64,000 nucleotides of DNA from JAVBPR01 sp031549485 (GTDB lineage Bacteria; Bacillota; Clostridia; Oscillospirales; Feifaniaceae), in the NCBI GenBank assembly GCA_031549485.1, contig JAVBPR010000015.1, positions 1 to 64,000 on the forward strand, in the 5' to 3' direction. The notes beneath the pieces were generated by a model. The model saw nothing but the letters and a program-made list of their open reading frames with translations. It did no database searches and was not told the DNA's origin. The translations under genes and the position numbers were made by a program. Shown in pieces: positions 57,979 through 64,000 of this stretch; position 1 is the stretch's first letter, and each line of letters opens with the position of its first letter.

Positions 57979-60131
57979 GAGAAACGATAAAAATCGGCGG
58001 AATGCACTGTGCTTCCTGCGCCGCGAATGTCGAAAAAACTGCGGCGGCGACAAGCGGAGTTAAATCCGCGGCGGTGAATCTTCTTGCCGAAACACTCACG
58101 GTCGACTGCAAAAACACAGAAACGCTTTTGAAGATAAAAGAAGCGGTTCAAAAAATCGGCTTTACCGTTGTTTCGGAAATCGAGAGCGAAATAAAGCAGG
58201 AAAAGAAAATCAAAACCCAGAAAATCAAGCTGATAATTGCCGCGGTTTTCGGCATTTTGCTTCTCTATATTTCGATGGGCGGGATGATAGGGCTTCCGCT
58301 GCCCGCGATATCTCCGAAAGCCATGGCGGTTTTGCAGGCCGCGCTTTTGACTCCGATTATTATTGTAGGATTTGATTTTTATAAAACCGGATTTTCGGCG
58401 CTCTTTCGCGGAAAACCGAATATGGACAGCCTGATAGCGGTCGGCACCTCCGCCGCCGTAATATACAGCATATATTCCTGCGTTCTCATTTTTTCGGGCA
58501 ACGCGCACGCGATTCACGGGCTTTATTTCGAAAGTGCGGGGATTATAATCGCGCTGATTCTTCTCGGCAGGATGCTCGAGGCAATTTCAAAAGGGAAGTC
58601 CTCCGAGGCGATAAAAAAACTTATAAAACTCTCGCCGAAAACCGCAATTAAAATCGAAAATGGCGGGGAAATCGAAATCCCGACAGACTCGGTGGAAATC
58701 GGCGATGTTATCATGATAAAACCGGGCGGCAAAATCCCGGTTGACGGGGAGGTCATCTCGGGAGCAAGCGAGGTAGACGAATCTATGCTGACCGGCGAAA
58801 GCGTACCCTGCGAAAAGGCGGCGGGCTCAAAACTTTTCGCCGGAACGATAAATCAAAGCGGCGCTATGCAAATGCGGTGCGAAAAACGCGGGAGCGAGAG
58901 CGTTCTTGCCGACATAATCCGTCTTGTCGAGGACGCGCAATCTCAAAAAGCGCCGATCGCGCGAATTGCCGACAAGGTTTCGGGATATTTTGTTTTTGCG
59001 ATATTTATTATCGCCGCCGTTACCTTTGCGGCATGGGCGATTGGCGGCGCGGGCTTCGAATTTGCCCTCACGAAAGCCATTGCGGTGCTTGTTATCGCTT
59101 GCCCCTGCGCGCTCGGGCTTGCCACCCCGACCGCGATTATGGTCGCGTCGGGAAAAGGCGCGGAGCTTGGAATCCTTTTCAAAAGCGGCGCCGCGCTCGA
59201 GCTTGCTCACAAGATAAAAATCGTCGCGCTTGATAAAACCGGAACCGTAACCGAGGGGAAACTTTTCGTGACCGGAATAAAAACAAAAATGCCGGAAAAC
59301 GAGCTTTTGCAGCTTGCCGCCTCGGCCGAAAAAAGCTCTGAACACCTTATCGCCAAAGCGGTTTTGGAAAAGTACGACGGCGAACTTTTGCCGCTTGCCG
59401 AATTTATTGCCCTCCCCGGTTTCGGAATCTCCGCAAAAACCGAGGACAAAATCCTGCTCGTCGGGAACAAAGCGCTGATGGATGAAAACGGCATTGTTTT
59501 CGAAGAATCAGGAGCGGAGGGAAAAACCCTTGTTTTCGTAGCGCTTTCGGGCGCGCCGGCGGGTATTATCGAAATATCGGATGTGATAAACGCGACTGCG
59601 AAAAGCGGAATAGAAGCCCTTTACAAAATAGGCGTCCGGCCGATAATGATAACCGGAGATAACGAGGCGGCGGCGCGCGAGATAGCGGGGCAGGCGGGAA
59701 TACGCGAGATATATTCGGGCATAAAGCCGGGCGGCAAAAGCGATATTATTAGGAAGTTAAAAGAAAAAGGCGAAACAGCCATGGTTGGTGACGGCATAAA
59801 TGACGCGCCGGCTCTTGTGGAGGCGGATATCGGAATTGCGATAGGCAGGGGAACCGATATCGCGCTTGAGTCCGCCGATATAGTTTTGCAAAAAAACAAC
59901 ATCACCGATGTCGCCGCGGCGATACGCCTTTCGAGGCAGACGATGAAAATCATCAAACAGAATTTGTTTTTTGCCTTCATATATAATATTATCGGAATTC
60001 CTTTCGCGGCGGGAGTGTTTTACCTTTTCGGCGGGCCTGAGCTCTCGCCGATGATTGCGGCGGCGGCGATGAGTCTAAGCTCTGTTTCGGTGGTAACAAA
60101 CGCTCTGCGCCTAAAGAGGTTTAAAAAATAA
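57975..60131 (+). CDS. copA: Copper-translocating P-type ATPase
   Basis: 718 residues. One N-terminal heavy-metal domain (GMHCASC, about 9-15), transmembrane ion-site CPCALGLATP (about 376), phosphorylation site DKTGTVTEG (about 418), TGESVP, HP-type motif SSEHLIAKA and MVGDGINDAPAL (about 603). P1B-type Cu(I) exporter in the membrane. Translationally coupled to the Crp/Fnr regulator; no CopZ or CsoR is adjacent. Confidence 0.95.
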   Translation: MRETIKIGGMHCASCAANVEKTAAATSGVKSAAVNLLAETLTVDCKNTETLLKIKEAVQKIGFTVVSEIESEIKQEKKIKTQKIKLIIAAVFGILLLYISMGGMIGLPLPAISPKAMAVLQAALLTPIIIVGFDFYKTGFSALFRGKPNMDSLIAVGTSAAVIYSIYSCVLIFSGNAHAIHGLYFESAGIIIALILLGRMLEAISKGKSSEAIKKLIKLSPKTAIKIENGGEIEIPTDSVEIGDVIMIKPGGKIPVDGEVISGASEVDESMLTGESVPCEKAAGSKLFAGTINQSGAMQMRCEKRGSESVLADIIRLVEDAQSQKAPIARIADKVSGYFVFAIFIIAAVTFAAWAIGGAGFEFALTKAIAVLVIACPCALGLATPTAIMVASGKGAELGILFKSGAALELAHKIKIVALDKTGTVTEGKLFVTGIKTKMPENELLQLAASAEKSSEHLIAKAVLEKYDGELLPLAEFIALPGFGISAKTEDKILLVGNKALMDENGIVFEESGAEGKTLVFVALSGAPAGIIEISDVINATAKSGIEALYKIGVRPIMITGDNEAAAREIAGQAGIREIYSGIKPGGKSDIIRKLKEKGETAMVGDGINDAPALVEADIGIAIGRGTDIALESADIVLQKNNITDVAAAIRLSRQTMKIIKQNLFFAFIYNIIGIPFAAGVFYLFGGPELSPMIAAAAMSLSSVSVVTNALRLKRFKK

Positions 60132-60145
60132 CAATTCTTCGTCTG

Positions 60146-60199
60146 TTAACTAAATTTTCACAAAATCTTCATAGCCATATCATTTTTTCCGTCTATACT
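60146..60199 (+). promoter_or_regulatory. Triple direct repeat and -10 of the htrA promoter (PhoP/OmpR-type box)
   Basis: TTAACT (60146), TTCACA (60157), TTCATA (60168), each 11 bp apart with 5-base spacers, then TATACT at 60194-60199 with no consensus -35. This is the arrangement of sites for OmpR/PhoP-family response regulators. Confidence 0.6.
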
Positions 60200-60252
60200 A
60201 AGGTCACCAAGCAAGAAAAAGCAAAAATATTTTCAAAGGACGGAAAGCAGAT

Positions 60253-61476
60253 ATGTTTGAAGAATATGAAAACAAAAATGAAATAAAAAGCGAGAATACG
60301 GCGGGATATGCCGAAAGTTACGAGGCTTCGCGAAGTGCCTACGACAGTGCCGCGCGGGATGAGTACAGATATGCGAAAAAGCAAAGAAAGAGCGGGCTTA
60401 AAACGGTTGTCGCCGTCGCTTTGTCGGTTGTGGTTATCGGAAGCTCCGCACTCTTCGGGTTTTTCGGAGCGAGCCTTGCAAACCGCACAAACGGCATAAC
60501 TTCCGGAGGAGCGACCACCGTCGTTTACCAGGCGGTAAAAACAAGCGACGAAAACTCGAACGCAGAGCCGCTCTCGGTTGCCGATGTCGCCGCCGCGGTT
60601 AAGGATTCGGTGGTGGAAATCACAACCGAGGTCGTTTCGACAAACGGGCGGCTCGGGCAGCTGATCAGCACAGGCGCGGGCAGCGGCGTAATTATAACGA
60701 GCGACGGGTATATCGTCACAAACGACCATGTAATCAGCGGCGCTCGAAAGATAACCGTTCGCCTCTCGGACGGCAGCGAGCATGAGGCAACCCTTATCGG
60801 AACAGATAAACAGACCGACCTTGCAGTGCTTAAAATAAATAAAACCGATTTGCAGCCGGCGATTCTCGGAAATTCTTCGACACTTAAAGTCGGCGAAAAA
60901 GCTATTGTGGTCGGAAATCCTCTCGGGGAGCTTGGCGGAACGGTTACCGACGGAATAATCTCCGCGCTTGACCGAGAAATCACCATCGACGGCGAGACAA
61001 TGTCGCTGCTCCAGACAAACGCGGCGATAAATCCGGGAAATTCGGGCGGCGGACTTTTTAACGAAAACGGCGAACTTGTCGGCGTTGTCAACGCGAAATC
61101 CTCCGGCTCGGATATCGAGGGGCTCGGATTTGCGATTCCTATCGACACCGCGAAAAACACGGTAGAGCAGATTATGGAAAACGGGTATGTAACGGGCAGG
61201 GTTGATTCGGGATTTACCCTTATAGATATTTCGGATCCGATGACCGCAATGACCTATCGCGTAAATAAACTCGGGCTTTACATTTCGGAGTCAAAAGACG
61301 CAAGTTTCCTGCCGGGCGATATGATAACGGCGGTCGACGGCGGTAAAATAGAGGGGCAGGAAGATTTCACCGCTTTGATAAAAAAACACGCGGTCGGCGA
61401 TACGGTTAATATCACCGTGTTGCGCAGCGGTGTGGAAATGACGATACCGCTAACACTCGGCGAACTTAAAAATTAG
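60253..61476 (+). CDS. htrA: HtrA/DegP-like serine protease with PDZ domain
   Basis: 407 residues. Cytosolic N-tail (1-50), one membrane helix (about 51-75), trypsin-like domain with catalytic His in VTNDHVISGA, Asp in TDKQTDLAVLKI and Ser in NPGNSGGGLFNE, then one PDZ domain (about 310-405). A membrane-anchored quality-control protease acting outside the membrane on misfolded proteins. SD AAAGGACGG. Promoter region suggests stress control through a two-component system. Confidence 0.94.
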   Translation: MFEEYENKNEIKSENTAGYAESYEASRSAYDSAARDEYRYAKKQRKSGLKTVVAVALSVVVIGSSALFGFFGASLANRTNGITSGGATTVVYQAVKTSDENSNAEPLSVADVAAAVKDSVVEITTEVVSTNGRLGQLISTGAGSGVIITSDGYIVTNDHVISGARKITVRLSDGSEHEATLIGTDKQTDLAVLKINKTDLQPAILGNSSTLKVGEKAIVVGNPLGELGGTVTDGIISALDREITIDGETMSLLQTNAAINPGNSGGGLFNENGELVGVVNAKSSGSDIEGLGFAIPIDTAKNTVEQIMENGYVTGRVDSGFTLIDISDPMTAMTYRVNKLGLYISESKDASFLPGDMITAVDGGKIEGQEDFTALIKKHAVGDTVNITVLRSGVEMTIPLTLGELKN

Positions 61477-61485
61477 ATTTATAAT

Positions 61486-61524
61486 AAAAAAGGAATTCGG
61501 CAAGCATTGCCGAATTCCTTTTTT
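61486..61524. terminator. Bidirectional terminator
   Basis: 18-bp perfect stem (61486-61503 with 61507-61524, loop GCA) between converging htrA and the ferritin-like gene. Confidence 0.95.
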
Positions 61525-61527
61525 CTA

Positions 61528-61926
61528 TCAAAGCGAATCCAAGATATATGCAATCTGCTGACCGTGCAGATAGGCATCCTGCATCGCTTTTTGGTACGCG
61601 CTTTTTAGCGGCTTGTTCCGCTCGGTTATAAGAAATTCTTCGCCGTAACTTATTGCCCTAGCCGCCTCGGTCAAAAGCCGGGAACGTAAAAGTTTTCGGA
61701 AATCGCCAGAGGTTTCGATTTTTTCAACCTGCGGAACATAAGGCCGCCCGGTGAACATTTTAAAAACCATATTAAACGCGCTCGCATTATCTCTTTCATC
61801 TTTGGCAATTTCGGCAAGCATGAGTCCGAGCTCGCTGTTCGGCGCTTTTTTTGATAAAATTTCATAAAAATCGGCAGCCCCGAGCGAGCTGTCTATAAAC
61901 TGCTGGATTTTCTGTGAAAGCTGCAT
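61528..61926 (-). CDS. Ferritin-like domain protein
   Basis: 132 residues from the ATG at 61926 (GGGAGGAG upstream; a longer frame to 61980 lacks an SD). Helical bundle: FIDSSLGAADFYEILSKKA, IAKDERDNASAFNMVFKMF and LLTEAARAISYGEEFLI. Glu/His positions (ADFYE, KDERDNA, YGEE, YLHGQQ) recall a ferritin/rubrerythrin-like di-iron site, though not all ligands are certain. Possibly an oxidative-stress or metal protein of sporulating anaerobes. Confidence 0.68.
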   Translation of the reverse strand: MQLSQKIQQFIDSSLGAADFYEILSKKAPNSELGLMLAEIAKDERDNASAFNMVFKMFTGRPYVPQVEKIETSGDFRKLLRSRLLTEAARAISYGEEFLITERNKPLKSAYQKAMQDAYLHGQQIAYILDSL

Positions 61927-62128
61927 TTTATCTCCTCCCGAATACCGTGATAATCTATTTTTATGCGGAAATTTCCGCATTATACCGTTTTATTATTTGG
62001 CGTGGAGATTTCGAACATGCTTTTAGTAAAAACCCTTTGAATGTAAGGATCGCAGATATTGAAATTTGATTCTTTAGGAGATATACTGAACATCAAGGTG
62101 CGATATTTAAAAAGAAAGGGCGGATAAA

Positions 62129-62668
62129 ATGGAAAAGAAAAAAATGCTTTTGCATAGCTGCTGCGGTCCGTGCAGCAGTCATGTCCTGAATGTTCTCAAA
62201 GAGCAATATGACCTTACCCTTTTTTATTACAACCCCAATATCGAGCCGCGGGAAGAATACGAAAAAAGAGAGAAAACACAGCGCGATTTGCTTTCTTTCG
62301 ATGACTACGCCGGGATAAAATATCTCGCCGGAGAATATGAAAACGAAAAATTCAGAGAGGCGGCAAAAGGGCTTGAAAGCGAGCCGGAGGGCGGCGCGCG
62401 ATGCGAAAAATGCTTTGTTTTGCGCCTTTTTGAAACGGCGAAAATGGCGGAGGAAAACGGTTTCGACCTTTTTGCCACTACCCTCAGCGTGAGCCCTCAT
62501 AAAAACGCCGCTTTGCTAAATAAAATAGGAAGCGAAATCATGGCAGGAAAATTTTTGCCGGGCGATTATAAAAAGAAAAACGGATATTTAGAGTCTATTA
62601 AATTATCCGAAAAATACGGGTTATACCGCCAAGATTATTGCGGCTGCCTATTTTCAAAAGAAAAATAA
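62129..62668 (+). CDS. queH: Epoxyqueuosine reductase QueH
   Basis: 179 residues. HSCCGPCSSHVL (about 8-19) plus GARCEKCF and the C-terminal QDYCGCLFS supply the Cys ligands of QueH (DUF208). It reduces epoxyqueuosine to queuosine in tRNA, replacing QueG. Own SD and terminator. The 202 bases before it have a TGCGGAAATTTCCGCA palindrome (minus-strand side) and no other gene. Confidence 0.93.
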   Translation: MEKKKMLLHSCCGPCSSHVLNVLKEQYDLTLFYYNPNIEPREEYEKREKTQRDLLSFDDYAGIKYLAGEYENEKFREAAKGLESEPEGGARCEKCFVLRLFETAKMAEENGFDLFATTLSVSPHKNAALLNKIGSEIMAGKFLPGDYKKKNGYLESIKLSEKYGLYRQDYCGCLFSKEK

Positions 62669-62669
62669 A

Positions 62670-62704
62670 AAATCCGCCGGCAAACGCCGGCGGATTTATA
62701 TTTT
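62670..62704 (+). terminator. Terminator of queH
   Basis: AAATCCGCCGGC (62670-62681) pairs with GCCGGCGGATTT (62686-62697), followed by ATATTTTTG. It also faces the converging lipoprotein gene. Confidence 0.88.
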
Positions 62705-62717
62705 TGATTTTTAAGAA

Positions 62718-63170
62718 TCAATACCCTGTGAAGAAGTCGTTTAATTTCCATTTGCCGTCTTCTTTTACCATCTCAATATAAAATGTGGTTTTTGTTTCTC
62801 CGCTGCCGAAAGAAACCGAACCCGGCGCGGCGACAAAGTCAAAGTTGCAGATAAAAACAAGAGCGCCTTCCTCCATTTTGTCTGCGCCTGTGGTGTCAAA
62901 TTCACAAGAAGTCAAAGTTGCTTCCTGCATTCCGAAAACGGCGGCTTCAAAAGCCTTGGCAGGATCGGTATTTTTTGCTTTGAGATTGTCTGTTGCGGCG
63001 TCTCTCATTTTGTCAAAGTCTTTGTTTTTAAAATCTTTGAAAAAGTTTTCGATGACCGTTTTTGCCGCGGCTTTTTCATCAACAGGAGTGTTGCTGTCAG
63101 CAGCTTTGTTGCAAGCACAAAAGCTCAAAACAAGAATGAATGCAAGGGATATAAGTAGAAATTTTTTCAT
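62718..63170 (-). CDS. Predicted lipoprotein (NTF2-like/DUF4878-type)
   Basis: 150 residues. Lipoprotein signal (MKKFLLISLAFILVLS) with FCAC lipobox, lipidated Cys at about 20. The rest resembles a small alpha-beta domain of the NTF2/DUF4878 type: VIENFFKDFKNKDFDKMRDAA and a final FYIEMVKEDGKWKLNDF strand pair. Secreted and membrane-anchored; ligand unknown. SD GAAAGG. Monocistronic. Confidence 0.78.
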   Translation of the reverse strand: MKKFLLISLAFILVLSFCACNKAADSNTPVDEKAAAKTVIENFFKDFKNKDFDKMRDAATDNLKAKNTDPAKAFEAAVFGMQEATLTSCEFDTTGADKMEEGALVFICNFDFVAAPGSVSFGSGETKTTFYIEMVKEDGKWKLNDFFTGY

Positions 63171-63313
63171 TTTATTTTACCTTTCAACGTGTTTTTATAA
63201 TTTATTGTAACATCCCTTTAACAAACAGTCAATTGGCATACAAAAAATTTTACTGACCGTTTTATCGGACAATGACTCCTGTATGATTAATATATCAGGA
63301 AGGAGGGCAAAAA

Positions 63314-63526
63314 ATGATTGTCTATTGCCTAATATTGTTTGCGATAATCGGTCTTGCCGAGGAAACGCTTTCGGAATATCTTTCGAATAAAAAAGGGAAG
63401 TCAAAACGGCCCGCCGTACCTGCACAAAAAGCTGCACTCGTCTTAGACGAGGACTACGCGTTTATCATGAGCTACAATGGGTTAGCAAGGCAAGAAAATA
63501 CAAGCAGCTTACTAAAAGGAGCGTAA
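63314..63526 (+). CDS. Small membrane protein, unknown
   Basis: 70 residues with a near-perfect SD (AGGAAGGAGGG). One N-terminal membrane helix (about 1-18), then a basic/soluble tail (SNKKGKSKRPAVPAQK, then an acidic segment). No family recognised. It is followed four bases later by a 25-residue membrane ORF with its own SD, so the two appear cotranscribed. Confidence 0.6.
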   Translation: MIVYCLILFAIIGLAEETLSEYLSNKKGKSKRPAVPAQKAALVLDEDYAFIMSYNGLARQENTSSLLKGA

Positions 63527-63530
63527 GGCT

Positions 63531-63608
63531 ATGAAAATTTTTGGAGCAATTATAGTAATTTGGTTGTTACTTAGCACTTTATCGGCAGTTCTGAAAAGTT
63601 ATAAGTAA
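63531..63608 (+). CDS. 25-residue hydrophobic protein
   Basis: Translates as MKIFGAIIVIWLLL..., a single membrane helix with a short Lys/Tyr tail (KSYK). AAAAGGAG lies about nine bases before the ATG and it starts four bases after the 70-residue gene. The tight spacing, SD and uniform hydrophobicity support a real small protein; function unknown. Could be a spore- or membrane-associated peptide. Confidence 0.5.
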   Translation: MKIFGAIIVIWLLLSTLSAVLKSYK

Positions 63609-63692
63609 AAAATAAAGCAGTCATATATTATGAATATTAAACGGTGAAAAAGAAGAAAATTTACCAAAAGTAACTGATATAAATTCGCCTGA

Positions 63693-63728
63693 AAAAAGCC
63701 GGCTTCGCGGGAACCGGCTTTTTGATTT
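63693..63728 (+). terminator. Terminator of the tandem small-protein genes
   Basis: AAAAAGCCGG (63693-63702) pairs with CCGGCTTTTT (63714-63723) and continues in a T-rich tract. Confidence 0.85.
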
Positions 63729-63750
63729 TTCCCCTTATTTTAAAAAATTC

Positions 63751-63777
63751 ATAAACTAAATACATGCCTCATATTAT
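63751..63777 (+). promoter_or_regulatory. Candidate SigE-type promoter of spoIIID
   Basis: ATA at 63751-63753, a 16-bp spacer and CATATTAT at 63770-63777, close to the sigma-E/K consensus (ATA, 16-18 bp, CATACAnT), 27 bases before the start codon. Confidence 0.55.
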
Positions 63778-63804
63778 TAATTATCAAACTAAGCGGAGGA
63801 AAAT

Positions 63805-64000
63805 ATGAGGCGTCTGCAAGAAAAACGGGCAACAGAGCTTGCAAAGCATATTATTGAAACAGGCGATACCGTCCGCGCCGCCGCAAAAAAGTTTTCGGTC
63901 AGCAAAAGCACGGTACATAAGGACGTCGCAGAGCGCCTTTGGGAGATTGACCACGCGCTTGCCGAAAAAGCGGAAAAAGTTTTACAGCTAAATAAAAACG
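63805..64000 (+). CDS. spoIIID: Sporulation transcriptional regulator SpoIIID, 3' end outside window
   Basis: 65 codons are visible from the ATG at 63805 (SD CGGAGGAAAAT) to the window edge. The HTH TVRAAAKKFSVSKSTVHKDV, followed by AERLWEIDHALAEKAEKVL, matches SpoIIID of Bacillus and Clostridium. Mother-cell DNA-binding regulator that acts after sigma-E to switch genes towards sigma-K. The gene runs off the right edge after the residues QLNKN. Confidence 0.93.
   Translation, partial: MRRLQEKRATELAKHIIETGDTVRAAAKKFSVSKSTVHKDVAERLWEIDHALAEKAEKVLQLNKN

Noticed and set aside
1..64000. tRNA, rRNA, insertion sequences, prophage or integrase genes
   Set aside because: None was seen on reading both strands; no transposase or integrase motifs occur among the frames.

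Overview
The window is a chromosomal segment of a spore-forming anaerobe, most likely an uncultured member of the Clostridia (Oscillospirales/Eubacteriales type). This rests on the sporulation genes ylbJ, yqfC, yqfD and spoIIID, a YabE-like 3D-domain protein, Firmicutes gene order (yqfC-yqfD-phoH-ybeY-dgkA-era-recO; ylxM-ffh-rpsP-khpA-rimM-trmD), a Crh-type HPr and strong AGGAGG-type ribosome binding sites with frequent TTG/GTG starts. No rRNA, tRNA, insertion sequence, prophage or CRISPR array was recognised. No gene-free stretch exceeds 300 bases.

Layout. 1-7129: end of a G5/3D cell-wall protein, dCMP deaminase behind a folded leader, an amidohydrolase, GtrA and creatininase group, a polysaccharide deacetylase with a TKPDD linker, a Cys-rich small protein (minus), and the NifU-like/GGGtGRT pair. 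7160-12410 (mostly minus): TM2, DUF2752 and CxxC small proteins, a SLOG protein divergent from an HTH regulator over two matching palindromes, a GntR/ABC-2 transporter operon, and ylbJ. 12627-20780: spore, ribosome and repair genes (yqfC, yqfD, phoH, ybeY, dgkA, era, recO, mutS2). 20829-24494: SRP and ribosome-maturation operon. 24543-28800: O-antigen-ligase-like protein, glycosyltransferase, two DUF4330 proteins, and crh. 29038-31409: polar amino-acid ABC importer. 31705-38189: a lipoprotein, then a five-gene sugar-acid operon (Gfo/Idh, LarA-like racemase/epimerase, FGGY kinase, KDPG-type aldolase, 2-hydroxyacid dehydrogenase). 38307-43969: WYL and HTH regulators and a hybrid histidine kinase/HD-GYP pair. 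44041-50702: all seven steps to chorismate plus TyrA in one tightly overlapping operon, with an AroE-AroK fusion. 50721-57178: malQ, DUF3788, GNAT, a CotH kinase protein with an in-frame UGA in its signal peptide, dinB and an ECF S component. 57274-64000: Crp/Fnr-CopA operon, htrA behind three 11-bp-spaced direct repeats, a ferritin-like protein, queH, a lipoprotein, two tiny membrane proteins, and the start of spoIIID at the right edge.

How the parts work together. Most of the window is core metabolism and sporulation. The least explained parts are the GGGtGRT/NifU-like pair, the LarA-containing sugar-acid operon, the SLOG/HTH divergon, the DUF4330 pair, the interrupted cotH with its RBS inside a hairpin, and the tandem tiny membrane genes before spoIIID. 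All family assignments come from reading motifs and lengths by eye; no database search was run.
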